From Kribbella aluminosa (GTDB lineage: Bacteria; Actinomycetota; Actinomycetes; Propionibacteriales; Kribbellaceae): a DNA stretch of 64,000 nt. The notes under the pieces are model-generated. The model was given only the letters and a program-made list of their open reading frames with translations, was not told the origin of the DNA and searched no databases. This document shows positions 17,360 to 26,391 of this stretch, one piece after another. The stretch lies in contig NZ_JAGINT010000001.1 in assembly GCF_017876295.1 (NCBI RefSeq), positions 496,001-560,000 of the forward strand, in the 5' to 3' direction. A program made the translations under genes and the position numbers. The first letter of the stretch is position 1; each line of letters begins with the position of its first letter.

Positions 17360-18103
17360 ATGGGACAGTGGTTCGCCTCGTCGATGACGGGCTCGATGCT
17401 GGTTGCGCTGCCGATCGCGGTGCTGGCCGGTGCGATCTCGTTCTTCTCGCCGTGCGTCGTACCGCTGCTGCCCGGCTACCTCTCGTACGTCACCGGCCTG
17501 TCCGCCGCCGAGCTCGGCTCCGGGAAGCGCGGCCGGATGCTGGCCGGTACGGCGTTGTTCGTCGCCGGGTTCTCCGCCGTGTTCATCCTCACCGGTGTGC
17601 TGTTCGGCAAGGCCGGTGACCTGCTGATCGATCATCAGACCGCGATCACCCGGGTGCTCGGCGGGCTCACCGTCGTACTGGGTGTGGTGTTCCTCGGCGG
17701 GTTCGGTTTCGCGCAGCGCGACCTGCGCGTGCACCGGGTACCGGCGGTCGGGATCGCGGCCGCGCCGCTGCTCGGCGTACTGTTCGGATTCGGCTGGACG
17801 CCGTGTATCGGGCCGACGCTCGGGACCGTCATGACGCTGGCCACCACCCAGGGCAGTACCGGGCGCGGCGCGATGCTCGCGCTGGTGTTCAGCCTCGGGC
17901 TGGGGATCCCGTTCATCGTGGCGGCGCTGGCGTTCCGGCGGATGCTGTCCGCGGTGGCCTGGGTCCGCAAGCACCAGCTGCTGGTGATCCGGATCGGCGG
18001 CGTACTGATGATCGCGGTGGGACTCCTGCTGCTGACAGGAGTGTGGGACTCGATGACCGCGGACCTTCGGCAGTGGGTCGCCAACTTCGGATCGGCGGTG
18101 TGA
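17360..18103 (+). CDS. ccdA: Cytochrome c biogenesis protein CcdA (thiol-disulfide electron carrier)
   Basis: This encodes 247 residues with six predicted membrane segments. Two membrane-embedded cysteines lie in the family motifs FFSPCVVPLLPGYLSY (Cys32) and GFGWTPCIGPTLG. These carry electrons from cytoplasmic thioredoxin to ResA on the outer face. Length and topology match CcdA. It is 16 bp after resA and 1 bp before the ResB-type gene, so it is clearly in the same operon. Confidence 0.95.
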   Translation: MGQWFASSMTGSMLVALPIAVLAGAISFFSPCVVPLLPGYLSYVTGLSAAELGSGKRGRMLAGTALFVAGFSAVFILTGVLFGKAGDLLIDHQTAITRVLGGLTVVLGVVFLGGFGFAQRDLRVHRVPAVGIAAAPLLGVLFGFGWTPCIGPTLGTVMTLATTQGSTGRGAMLALVFSLGLGIPFIVAALAFRRMLSAVAWVRKHQLLVIRIGGVLMIAVGLLLLTGVWDSMTADLRQWVANFGSAV

Positions 18104-18104
18104 G

Positions 18105-19703
18105 ATGACCGAGGTCGATCAGGGGGTCAAGGATTCCATCACCGCACCGACCGGCAACTCCGGCAACGAACCACCGCCGGCTCTCGGCCTGGTCGGCTGG
18201 CTGCGCTGGACCTGGCGGCAGCTGACCTCGATGAAGACCGCGCTGGTGCTGCTGTTCCTGCTGGCGCTCGGCGCGGTGCCCGGGTCGCTGATCCCGCAGA
18301 CGCCGATCGACCCGATCAAGGTGTCGGACTTCCTCACCGCGCACCGGAAGCTCGGCCCGCTGTACGACAAGCTCGGGCTCTTCGACGTCTACAAGTCCGC
18401 GTGGTTCTCGGCGATCTACCTGCTGCTGTTCATCTCGCTGATCGGCTGCGTCCTTCCCCGGCTTTCCGTGTACTTCAAGGCGTTGCGGGCCCGGCCACCG
18501 AAGCCGCCGCGGAACCTGAACCGGCTGCCCGGGTACCAGCGCTTCGAGGTCGACGAGGCCGGCGACGTCATCGAGGCCGCGACCCGCGAGCTGAAGCGCC
18601 GGCGCTTCCGCGTGCAGGTGTACGACGGAGCCGTCGGGGCCGAGCGCGGATACCTGCGCGAGGCCGGCAACCTGCTCTTCCACTTCTCGCTGATCCTGGC
18701 GCTGATCGGCGTCGCCTGGGGCTCCCTGTTCGGGTACCGCGGCACCGTACTGGTTGTCGTCGGCAACGGTTTCTCCAACTCGGTCGCGCAGTACGACGAC
18801 TTCACGCCCGGCCGCGCGTTCAGCGGTGACGGCGACCTGCCGCCGTTCTCGCTGACCGTCAAGGACTTCCAGGTGAAGTTCCAGGAGGACGGCCCGCAGA
18901 AGGGCGCGGCCCGCGAGTTCAAGGCGCAGCTGTCGTACCAGGAAACCCTGGATGCCCCGGAGAAGTCGTACCTGCTGCAGGTCAACCACCCGCTGCAGCT
19001 GGACGGCAGCAGCGTGTACCTGATCGGCCACGGGTACGCGCCGCGGGTGACGGTCCGCGACGGGCAGGGGAACGTGGCGTTCTCCGGGCCGGCGCCGTTC
19101 CTGCCGCAGGACAGCAACTTCTCGTCGTTCGGCGTGGTCAAGGCGCCGGACGCCCGGCCGCTGACCCTCGGTTTCGAGGGGTACTTCCTGCCGACCGCGG
19201 TGATCGGCCAGAACGGCCCGGTGTCCGTCTTCCCCGACTCGCTGAACCCGGAGCTGGTGATGACCGGGTACTACGGCCGTCCGCAGCCGGAGACCGGGAA
19301 GCCCGAGTCCGTGTACCAGCTGGACAAGTCGAAGCTGACGCAGTTCACCAAGGACGGCGACAAGTGGCGGTTCCAGCTCGCGCCGGGGCAGAGCGTCGCG
19401 CTGCCGGACAAGGCCGGGTCGATCACCTTCGAGGGGTACAGCCGCTGGGTGAAGCTCCAGATCAGCCACACGCCGGGAACGGACCTGGCGCTGGCCGGCA
19501 TCCTGCTGGCGATCCTCGGCCTGATGGGCTCGCTGTTCGTGCATCCGCGGCGTACCTGGGTGCGAGTCCGGGAGGAGGACGGGCGTACCGTGGTCGAGGT
19601 CGCCGGTCTGGACCGCGGCCCCGAGCGGGGGCTCGGCGACGAGATCCAGGCGATCACCGACCGACTGAAGCCCGCCAGCTCGAGCAACCAGGAGCAGCCA
19701 TGA
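18105..19703 (+). CDS. resB: Cytochrome c biogenesis protein ResB (Ccs1)
   Basis: This encodes 532 residues. A short hydrophilic N-terminus leads to membrane segments around 45-65 (TALVLLFLLALGAVPGSLIPQ), 100-120 and 190-210 (LLFHFSLILALIGVAWGSLFGY), then a large external domain (about 215-455) and a last membrane segment (LALAGILLAILGLMGSLFVHPRR). This is the ResB/Ccs1 layout. With the CcsB-type protein it forms the synthase that carries haem across the membrane and attaches it to apocytochrome c. Its stop overlaps the start of that gene by 4 bp. Confidence 0.95.
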   Translation: MTEVDQGVKDSITAPTGNSGNEPPPALGLVGWLRWTWRQLTSMKTALVLLFLLALGAVPGSLIPQTPIDPIKVSDFLTAHRKLGPLYDKLGLFDVYKSAWFSAIYLLLFISLIGCVLPRLSVYFKALRARPPKPPRNLNRLPGYQRFEVDEAGDVIEAATRELKRRRFRVQVYDGAVGAERGYLREAGNLLFHFSLILALIGVAWGSLFGYRGTVLVVVGNGFSNSVAQYDDFTPGRAFSGDGDLPPFSLTVKDFQVKFQEDGPQKGAAREFKAQLSYQETLDAPEKSYLLQVNHPLQLDGSSVYLIGHGYAPRVTVRDGQGNVAFSGPAPFLPQDSNFSSFGVVKAPDARPLTLGFEGYFLPTAVIGQNGPVSVFPDSLNPELVMTGYYGRPQPETGKPESVYQLDKSKLTQFTKDGDKWRFQLAPGQSVALPDKAGSITFEGYSRWVKLQISHTPGTDLALAGILLAILGLMGSLFVHPRRTWVRVREEDGRTVVEVAGLDRGPERGLGDEIQAITDRLKPASSSNQEQP

Positions 19704-20710
19704 CCCCGGAGACCTACGCACATGTCTCCAACCTGCTGATCCCCACCGCCACGGTGATCTACACCCTTGCGATGGTCTCGCACGCGATGGAGTGGGCCCT
19801 CGGCCGCGCCGCGGTCGTGCGGAAGGCTGTTCCTGCGGAGGCGAAGGAAGCAGCGGTTCTGGTCGGCTCCGGTTCGGTCGCGAGCCCTGCGGCTGATGCC
19901 CCGACGGCTCCTGCCGCCGCCGGCGCCGAAGGCCCCGCCGCAACCGAGCGGCTGGATGCGGCGAGCCGGATCGGGTTGCTGCTGACCTGGATGGGTTTCG
20001 TGTTCCACCTCGGCGGTGTGGTCACCCGCGGGCTCGCGGCCGGCCGGGTGCCGTGGGGGAACATGTACGAGTTCTCCGTCACGGCGTCGCTCGCCGTCGC
20101 GATCGTCTACCTGATCTTCGTCCAGCGGTACAAGTTGCAGTACCTCGGGCTCGGCGTGACGTTCGTGATCACCGCCGTCCTCGGCCTGGCGTCGCTGGCG
20201 CTCTACACACCGGCCGGCCCGCTCGTTCCGGCCTTGCACTCGTACTGGCTCGTGATCCACGTGTCCGCCGCCGCGATCTCCGGTGGTGCGTTCACGGTCG
20301 GTGGCCTGATCTCGGTGCTCTACCTGGTCAAGGCCCGGGCCGAGCGCAAGGTGCTGGACGGCGGCACGATGTCGGCGGCGCTGCGACGGCTGCCGGCCGC
20401 GGAGGCGATGGACGGTTCGGCGTACAAGGTGTTGGCGTTCGCGTTCCCGCTGTGGACGTTCGGCGTGCTGGTGGCCGGGCCGATCTGGGCCGAGCACGCC
20501 TGGGGCCGGTACTGGGGCTGGGACCCCAAGGAGGTCTGGTCGCTGGTGACCTGGGTGGTGTACGCCGCCTACCTGCACGCACGCGCCACCGCGGGCTGGC
20601 GGGGCCGCCGGGCCGCGACGATCGCGATCGTCGGCTGGTTCGTCTTCATCTTCAACTTCGTCGGCGTGAACCTGTTGGTCTCCGGCCTGCACTCCTACGC
20701 TGGGGTGTGA
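19700..20710 (+). CDS. ccsB: c-type cytochrome biogenesis protein CcsB (CcsA/ResC family)
   Basis: This encodes 336 residues from ATG 19700, overlapping the previous stop as ATGA. The first membrane segment is followed by an Ala-rich cytoplasmic loop (about 45-90) unusual in length. The tryptophan-rich haem-handling motif is AWGRYWGWDPKEVWSLVTW near residue 275, with conserved histidines on either side (for example HSYWLVIHVS and YLHARAT). It is the haem-exporting partner of the ResB-type protein in System II. Names CcsA, CcsB and ResC are used for this family in different lineages. Confidence 0.94.
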   Translation: MTPETYAHVSNLLIPTATVIYTLAMVSHAMEWALGRAAVVRKAVPAEAKEAAVLVGSGSVASPAADAPTAPAAAGAEGPAATERLDAASRIGLLLTWMGFVFHLGGVVTRGLAAGRVPWGNMYEFSVTASLAVAIVYLIFVQRYKLQYLGLGVTFVITAVLGLASLALYTPAGPLVPALHSYWLVIHVSAAAISGGAFTVGGLISVLYLVKARAERKVLDGGTMSAALRRLPAAEAMDGSAYKVLAFAFPLWTFGVLVAGPIWAEHAWGRYWGWDPKEVWSLVTWVVYAAYLHARATAGWRGRRAATIAIVGWFVFIFNFVGVNLLVSGLHSYAGV

Positions 20711-20711
20711 C

Positions 20712-20963
20712 ATGAAGGAATTCGGTATCTACACCGGCCTGCGGGCCGGGCTGTTCGCGGTGTGCCTCGCGGTGCTGTGGTTCGCGCTGCGCAGCTGGCT
20801 GTCGATCTGGCCGATCGCGTTGCTGGCCCTGGTCGTGTCCTCGATCCTCTCGATCTTCGTGCTGCGCGCCGCCCGCGACCGCCTGGCCGGCAAGATCGAC
20901 ACCCGCGCCACCAAGATCAGCGCCCGCCTCGAGCAAGCCCGCTCCGCCGAGGACGACGACTAA
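20712..20963 (+). CDS. Small two-helix membrane protein (DUF4229-like)
   Basis: This encodes 83 residues, 1 bp after the CcsB-type gene. Two hydrophobic helices (about 11-26 and 33-51: WPIALLALVVSSILSIFVL) are followed by a charged tail, DRLAGKIDTRATKISARLEQARSAEDDD. This is the pattern of the actinobacterial DUF4229 family, often found at the end of cytochrome-maturation or menaquinone operons. Its function is unknown. As the last gene before a hairpin it is probably co-transcribed with the ccs genes. Confidence 0.82.
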   Translation: MKEFGIYTGLRAGLFAVCLAVLWFALRSWLSIWPIALLALVVSSILSIFVLRAARDRLAGKIDTRATKISARLEQARSAEDDD

Positions 20964-20985
20964 CCCGGCACCCCGCGGGCCAACG

Positions 20986-21010
20986 CCGTACCAGTGTTCG
21001 ACTGGTACGG
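20986..21010 (+). terminator. Terminator hairpin of the hemL-ccs operon
   Basis: CCGTACCAGT at 20986-20995 pairs perfectly with 21001-21010 around a 5-nt loop, 22 nt after the last stop. There is no U tract. Confidence 0.7.
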
Positions 21011-21089
21011 AGAGTGACCTATGCCACTGGTGAATTCCTGGCAAAATCGTTTGTGCCTTCCTTCACATGAGTCGTACTGTGGTGGATGA

Positions 21090-21106
21090 AACGAAACCGT
21101 TTCGTT
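21090..21106. promoter_or_regulatory. Palindromic operator upstream of the TetR gene
   Basis: AACGAAACCGTTTCGTT has 8-bp arms around a single central base. It lies 28 bp before the tetR-type start in an unusually A/T-rich patch. This is the expected place and symmetry for TetR autoregulation, and the same site would control the co-oriented efflux gene. Confidence 0.7.
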
Positions 21107-21133
21107 CTATCGGTGCAGGTGTAGCTACTCAGG

Positions 21134-21745
21134 GTGATCAAGGTGGATGCAGCAGGCGTGCGGCAGCGGCCGCGGGTCGAAGGTGGGCGTGAGGAGGAGA
21201 TCCTCGACGCGACCGTCGCAGTGGTGGCCGAGCTCGGCTACGACCGGCTGACGATGGACGCGGTGGCGACCGCGGCGAAGGCCAGCAAGGCCACGCTGTA
21301 CCGGCGCTGGTCCACCAAGGCCGAGCTGGTCGTGGACGCGATCAGCCGGGCCAAGGGCTGCCCGATGCCGGAGGACGTCGACACCGGCAGCCTGCGCGGC
21401 GACCTGATCTCGATGTCCTGCGGCGACGGCGGGTTCACCGACGAGGTGCCGATGTCGGTGGTGGCCGGCCTGCTGACCGCGCTGCACCGCGACGACGACC
21501 TGCAGAAGGCCTTCCGGGAACGCTTCCTGGCGCCGCGGAACGCGCTGACCAGCAAGGTGTACGAGCGTGCCGTCGCGCGCGGCGAGATCGCGCCGGACGT
21601 GGACGTCGAGCTGCTGTCGGTGACACTGCCCGCGGTGATCATCCACCACGCCTACATCCTCGGCGTCGAGCCGACCGACGAACTGATCCTCCGAGTGATC
21701 GACAACGTGATCATGCCTGCGGCGCGGGGGTCGCAGGCGAGCTGA
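21134..21745 (+). CDS. TetR-family transcriptional regulator
   Basis: This encodes 203 residues from GTG 21134; an in-frame GTG at 21143 is a possible alternative since neither has a strong ribosome binding site. The helix-turn-helix lies at about 22-68: REEEILDATVAVVAELGYDRLTMDAVATAAKASKATLYRRW, a classical TetR_N domain. The C-terminal half is the ligand-binding helical domain. It is 59 bp upstream of an EmrB/QacA-type exporter on the same strand and just downstream of a palindromic operator, so it probably represses its own transcript and the exporter until a drug or metabolite binds. Confidence 0.92.
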   Translation: MIKVDAAGVRQRPRVEGGREEEILDATVAVVAELGYDRLTMDAVATAAKASKATLYRRWSTKAELVVDAISRAKGCPMPEDVDTGSLRGDLISMSCGDGGFTDEVPMSVVAGLLTALHRDDDLQKAFRERFLAPRNALTSKVYERAVARGEIAPDVDVELLSVTLPAVIIHHAYILGVEPTDELILRVIDNVIMPAARGSQAS

Positions 21746-21804
21746 CCGGTGAGGGGCCGGTCCGCGACCAGCTAGACAGTCTGCCCAAGAGGGGAACTTT
21801 TCTT

Positions 21805-23367
21805 ATGTCCGAAGAAGTCATCAACGCCGATCCGCCGGAAGGGCGGCCGGTCGACGCGGTGGGTGAGCCGAACGCTCACGGGCATCGCAATCTCGGGATC
21901 GCGCTCGCGCTGATCTGCATGGCGCAGCTGATGGTCGTGCTGGACGGCACCATCGTGAACATCGCGCTGCCGCACATCAAGGCCGCGCTCGGATTCTCCG
22001 ACGCCTCGCTGCCCTGGGTGGTCAACGCGTACGCGCTGGCGTTCGGCGGTCTGCTGCTGCTCGGCGGCCGGATCGGTGACATCGTCGGCCGCCGCAAGGT
22101 GTTCGTGTTCGGTGTCGTGCTGTTCGGCCTGGCGTCGTTCGTCGGCGGTATCGCGCAGAACGAGAGCGTTCTGCTCGCCAGCCGGATCCTCCAGGGTCTC
22201 GCGGCCGCGGCGGCCTCGCCGAACGCGCTCGCCCTGATCACCACGACGTTCCCGGCCGGCAAGGAACGCAACCGCGCGATGGGTGTGTACGCCGCGATGT
22301 CGGGGGCCGGTGCGGCCGTCGGCCTGATCCTCGGCGGCGCACTGACCGAGGCGTCCTGGCGCTGGACGTTCTTCATCAACACGCCGATCGGCCTGCTGGT
22401 CGCCGTACTGGCGTTCCGGTACCTCGGCGAGTCGGCCCGGCAGTCCGGCAAGTTCGACCTGCCCGGCGCCATCACCGGCACCGTGGGGCTGACCGCGCTG
22501 GTCTACGGCCTCACGCACGCGGGTTCGAGCGGCTGGGGCAACACCGCCACGCTGATCTACATCTTCGGCGGCCTGGCGCTGATCGGGATCTTCCTCGGGA
22601 TCGAGGCCCGGTCCCGGCACGCGCTGATGCCGTTCCGGATCCTCGCCAACCGGACCCGTGGGATCAGCTTCTTCGTGATGCTGATCGTCGGTGCGGCGAT
22701 GTTCTCGATGTTCTACTTCCTGGGCATCTTCGTGCAGTCGATCATGGGCTACAGCGCGCTGAAGACCGGCGTCTCGTTCCTGCCGTTCAGCGTCGGCATC
22801 GTGGTCGCGGCGCAGGTCGCGTCGACGCTGGTGGCGCGGGTCGACCCGCGCTGGATCTCCGGTGTGGGTGGCGTGTTCGTGGCGGCCGGCATGTTCGGGT
22901 TCAGCCGGCTCCAGGTGGACTCGACGTACCTGACGGACCTGCTGCCGTACATCCTGGTGCTGTCGTTCGGTATGGGCCTGATCTTCGTACCGTTGACGCT
23001 GACCGCGGTCAGTGGTGTGGCGGCGGAGGACTCGGGTGTCGGTTCCGCAGTACTGAACACCGTGCAGCAGATCGGTGGTGCGATCGGTCTGGCGCTGCTC
23101 GGGACGATCTCCGCGAACGCGATCAAGGACCGGTTCGCCGAGCTGGCCCCGGGCCTGCAGAAGGCGGCCGAGTCCGGGCAGTCGCCGGAGCAGCTCAATC
23201 AGCTGAAGGGGCAGTTCTTGGCGCTCGCCACGACGCACGGGTTCACCCGCGCGTTCCTGTGGTCGTCGTTCCTGGCGCTCGGCGCCGGGCTGATCACGCT
23301 GATCGGCCTGTCGATCAAGCACAAGGACCTGGCCAACGACGGCCAGAGCCCGGTCCACATGGGCTGA
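21805..23367 (+). CDS. MFS multidrug exporter, DHA2 (EmrB/QacA) family, 14 membrane segments
   Basis: This encodes 520 residues. The first membrane segment (IALALICMAQLMVVLDGTIVNIALP) carries the DHA2 motif LDGTIVNIALP. Motif A is LLLLGGRIGDIVGRRKVF, and motif C is seen in AMSGAGAAVGLILGGALTE. The length fits fourteen segments. These pumps use the proton gradient to export hydrophobic drugs or endogenous metabolites. The upstream TetR gene is the likely local regulator. The substrate cannot be predicted. Tandem hairpins follow the stop codon. Confidence 0.93.
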   Translation: MSEEVINADPPEGRPVDAVGEPNAHGHRNLGIALALICMAQLMVVLDGTIVNIALPHIKAALGFSDASLPWVVNAYALAFGGLLLLGGRIGDIVGRRKVFVFGVVLFGLASFVGGIAQNESVLLASRILQGLAAAAASPNALALITTTFPAGKERNRAMGVYAAMSGAGAAVGLILGGALTEASWRWTFFINTPIGLLVAVLAFRYLGESARQSGKFDLPGAITGTVGLTALVYGLTHAGSSGWGNTATLIYIFGGLALIGIFLGIEARSRHALMPFRILANRTRGISFFVMLIVGAAMFSMFYFLGIFVQSIMGYSALKTGVSFLPFSVGIVVAAQVASTLVARVDPRWISGVGGVFVAAGMFGFSRLQVDSTYLTDLLPYILVLSFGMGLIFVPLTLTAVSGVAAEDSGVGSAVLNTVQQIGGAIGLALLGTISANAIKDRFAELAPGLQKAAESGQSPEQLNQLKGQFLALATTHGFTRAFLWSSFLALGAGLITLIGLSIKHKDLANDGQSPVHMG

Positions 23368-23428
23368 GCGCTGTTAGCGCTCGTCAGAGCTCGGAGGGCC
23401 TGCTTCCCGGGAGGGGGGAAGCAGGCCC
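23366..23428 (+). terminator. Tandem hairpins after the MFS gene
   Basis: A 7-bp stem with a 3-nt loop (GAGCGCT at 23366-23372 and its inverse at 23376-23382) overlaps the stop. It is followed by a strong 13-bp stem (GGGCCTGCTTCCC at 23396-23408, inverse at 23416-23428) with a 7-nt loop and a short T-rich tail. The second is the probable terminator. Confidence 0.8.
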
Positions 23429-23464
23429 TTCGTCTTGCTCCCGCGCGGCCCCTAGGGTGTGCAG

Positions 23465-25843
23465 GTGCTGGACGAACGGAACGAGCGGTTGCAAGGGACT
23501 GTGGCGTCGATCGCCGACGGTGTGAGCGGATTCGTCGGCCGGCCTGGCGCGACGGTGCGGGTGATCGCCAAGCAGTCCGGGACCGACTGGCGGCGCTACA
23601 CGCAGCGGGTCGGTCACGCGTTCGCCGATACGAACCACCTGACCGAGACGCTGCGCCGGGGGCTTCCGGGAATCGACCGGGGTCCGGGCTGGCGGTCTCA
23701 GCGCGCGGCCGTGGACGCGCTTGCGCATCCGGACGCCGAGTACGCCGTGGTTGCCGAAGCCGGCGACGACGGACCAGTGACGGTCGTGACGTTCCAGCGG
23801 GACAAGGACGACCTGGTCGTGGTCGGCGGCGGTACGACGTTTCCGTCGGCGCCGGCCGGCGTACTCGCGGACGCCTCGTTGCCGAGCGGCGAGCAGGCGG
23901 GTTACGCAGTGCAGTACGCGCTGGCGTCGATCGCCGCGCAGGAGACCCTGACGCTGTCCCACCGGGTTTCGCCGGACACCTGGCACGGGCCCCGGGCGCT
24001 CGAGGCCCGGCGGATGATCGGGGCCAACGGGCAGTCGCGCAGCACGAAGGCGGCCGCGCAGACCTGGCCGGCGGACGACGTCCGGCACATCGCCGAGCAG
24101 GTCGCGCTCCGCCAGCAGGACGGCCGGGATCCCTTCCCCCAGGTCGGATCCGCGATGGCCGACGGGCAGGGTCCCCGGCGGTGGGCGACCGAGCTGAAGG
24201 GCTGGATCGATCGGGGCGGCACCATCGAGGTGTACGACCACGGCAACCCGGAGGATCGGGATGCCGCAGGTCTCGCGATGCTTGAACTGGCCCAGAACTC
24301 CGACTACCTCGCGCAGAACCCGATTCCTGACAAGCCCGGCGTACGGACGATGGTCGCGATGGCGGACGGGCAGCCACGGGGCCTGGTCACGGCTGGGCGC
24401 AATGCCGACGGCAACGTGCAGGTACTGCGGTTCCTCGGCTCGGCGGATACCGGCGCGTTCCGGGCGACCGAGTGCATGATGTTCGAGGCGGCGCGCCGGT
24501 CCGGTGGCGCCGTCTCCTTCTCCACGGCCGGTGCCCTCGAATACGCGAAGACGGCGGAGTACTCGATCAGCTCGGCCGATGCCGCGACCCGGTCGTTCCA
24601 GCTGCAGTACAACCTGCGGAAGCTGGACAGGCAGTCGGCGACCCGGATGACCGACCTGCTGCGGGCGCTGGACGCACAGGGCGAGCCGGCCGGGGACCCA
24701 GAAGTCCTGGCCGCCGCTGTGCAACGGTTCCGCGAAGCCGGTGGGGACGTGCTGTTCCTCCGCCCGTCCGAGCCGACGTTCGTGGCTCTGCAGGAGCAGG
24801 CGTCCGAGACTGTGTGGGCGGCCGCTGAGCATGCCGAGGGCGCGGTGCATCCGGGCGTCGACGGCCTGTGGCGGGCCATGAATCCGCCGTCCAGCGAGGG
24901 TGGGCAGATGGTGGCGGTCGCCGTACTCGACGGGTCGCCCGTCGCCGCCGCCGCGATCAAGCAGACCGACGCCCGGCACGAACTCGGAGCGCTCGGCGCG
25001 GTCCCGGGGGCCGACGACGCCTTGGTCGCCGCGGTCGTCCAAGGGGCGTACAGCCGCGCCTACAACACCCAGCCGCTCACCATGTTCCTGCCGGACGACG
25101 AGGCACGGTCGGAGCAGATCGCGGCGGTCGGTCTGCAGGTGACCGAAGTACGGCCGCTCGACGACCCGAGCCGCGTCGAGGTCCGCCTCCCGGACGCCTG
25201 GCGGCAGGCGGTCGTCACGGCGGACGCGGAGACGGGCTGGACGACCGCGCGCTCGCTCGACCTGATCTCCGACTCGCTGACCCGTTTCCAGAAGGACAAC
25301 GGGTCGGTACTGCGGCTGGATCACGCGGTCGCGGCGGACCGGCAGTTGGCGGCGGAGACCGTGCGGGACGTGCAGGCCGACAACCCGGTCGGCCAGTCCG
25401 AGCTTCCGGTCCCGCCAGTGAACGGGAACCGGGTGACGGTCGTGGCGCGGTCCGACGAGCACGGACCGGCGTACATCACCTTCGACGAGACTCCGGCCGG
25501 CGAGATCGAGGTCGTCGACGTCGCCGCCAAGGGAAACGACTACATCGCCCGGGAGGCGTCGCGGTACTGGTTCTGCGAGCAGGCCGCCCGACGCGACCAG
25601 GAGCCGGCGCTGCACGAGCGGATCAGCGACATCGAGCGCTCCCGGGGCACCTGGCGAGCGGCGGAGAGCAAGTACCTGGCCGCGGGCATGCGGAATCGTC
25701 TGGGTGACCGTGCGGCCGAACTGTTGCGGCCGGCCCCCGAGCTCGTTCCCGCCGCCGAGCCGCAGGCGCCCGGCACCGCGGACCAAGGGCAGTCGTCGCC
25801 GCGGCGCCCTGACGTGCGGCGGCGCGGTTCGATGGAGCGTTAG
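23465..25843 (+). CDS. Large protein of unknown function with GNAT-like segments
   Basis: This encodes 792 residues. I chose GTG 23465 because TAGGGT at 23453-23458 lies 6 nt upstream, the spacing of a leaderless transcript; GTG 23459 is an alternative. I do not recognise the protein as a whole. No signal peptide or membrane segment is visible. Two stretches look like divergent acetyltransferase folds: about 293-383 (a strand TMVAMADGQPRGLVTAGR, then helix and strand) and about 480-578 (MVAVAVLDGSPVAAAAI to VGLQVTEVR), and 655-715 may be a third. None shows a clear acetyl-CoA P-loop. The C-terminus is disordered and Arg/Pro-rich. Its stop overlaps that of a convergent genuine GNAT gene. Confidence 0.75.
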   Translation: MLDERNERLQGTVASIADGVSGFVGRPGATVRVIAKQSGTDWRRYTQRVGHAFADTNHLTETLRRGLPGIDRGPGWRSQRAAVDALAHPDAEYAVVAEAGDDGPVTVVTFQRDKDDLVVVGGGTTFPSAPAGVLADASLPSGEQAGYAVQYALASIAAQETLTLSHRVSPDTWHGPRALEARRMIGANGQSRSTKAAAQTWPADDVRHIAEQVALRQQDGRDPFPQVGSAMADGQGPRRWATELKGWIDRGGTIEVYDHGNPEDRDAAGLAMLELAQNSDYLAQNPIPDKPGVRTMVAMADGQPRGLVTAGRNADGNVQVLRFLGSADTGAFRATECMMFEAARRSGGAVSFSTAGALEYAKTAEYSISSADAATRSFQLQYNLRKLDRQSATRMTDLLRALDAQGEPAGDPEVLAAAVQRFREAGGDVLFLRPSEPTFVALQEQASETVWAAAEHAEGAVHPGVDGLWRAMNPPSSEGGQMVAVAVLDGSPVAAAAIKQTDARHELGALGAVPGADDALVAAVVQGAYSRAYNTQPLTMFLPDDEARSEQIAAVGLQVTEVRPLDDPSRVEVRLPDAWRQAVVTADAETGWTTARSLDLISDSLTRFQKDNGSVLRLDHAVAADRQLAAETVRDVQADNPVGQSELPVPPVNGNRVTVVARSDEHGPAYITFDETPAGEIEVVDVAAKGNDYIAREASRYWFCEQAARRDQEPALHERISDIERSRGTWRAAESKYLAAGMRNRLGDRAAELLRPAPELVPAAEPQAPGTADQGQSSPRRPDVRRRGSMER

Positions 25844-26316
25844 AGCTGCTTGCGCATGACGAGTTCGCGACGTACGCCGTCGGCCATCAGATCGCCGGGC
25901 TCGTCCGTGTCGACGTACCCGTGGCGGAGGTAGAGGCCGTGTGCCGGGTCGTTGCCGGGGACAACAGACAGCGTCATGGCGGTAGCGCCGGTGCTGCGGG
26001 CCCAGTCCTCGACAGCGGTCATCAGCGCGTTGCCGACGCCCTGGCCGCGGCCGGCGGGGGCGACCCACATCGACACCAGCTCAGCCGTGTCGTTGTCCGG
26101 GAACCCGCCTGCCATTCCGGCCGGCGTACCGTCGATCGTGGCGATCACCTGGTAGGCGCCGGGCTCGGAGAGCCGCTGCCGCCAGCGTTCTTCGGGCGCT
26201 TCCACCCAGTCCGCGAGCTGCGAACCGAAGGCGTACGGCGCCTCGCCGAGCGCGGCCAGGCGCAGGTCGCGCCAGGCCTTCCAGTCGTCCGGGCCGATTG
26301 CTTGTACGTCGATCAC
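25840..26316 (-). CDS. GNAT-family N-acetyltransferase
   Basis: This encodes 158 residues from GTG 26316. It shows the GNAT order: RDLRLAALGEAPYAFGS (motif C/D side), the strand GMAGGFP, ELVSMWVAPAGRGQGVGNALM with the acetyl-CoA binding loop (R/Q)xxGxG/A as GRGQGVG, and NDPAHGLYLRHGYV (motif B with the conserved Tyr). It transfers acetyl from acetyl-CoA to an amine; the acceptor is unknown. Its TAA stop overlaps the TAG stop of the convergent large gene by 2 bases. Confidence 0.9.
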   Translation of the reverse strand: MIDVQAIGPDDWKAWRDLRLAALGEAPYAFGSQLADWVEAPEERWRQRLSEPGAYQVIATIDGTPAGMAGGFPDNDTAELVSMWVAPAGRGQGVGNALMTAVEDWARSTGATAMTLSVVPGNDPAHGLYLRHGYVDTDEPGDLMADGVRRELVMRKQL

Positions 26317-26391
26317 GGTGTTCAGGATCGCAGTCGGCCCTCTGATCGGGTTGGTGGGGTGGGTTTGCGATCAACGCGGAGTCGGGACCAG

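Noticed and set aside
23384..26068. An 894-codon antisense open frame over the large unknown gene
   Set aside because: Composition is Arg/Gly/Val-biased without recognisable segments. The plus-strand frame has balanced composition and normal third-position G+C.
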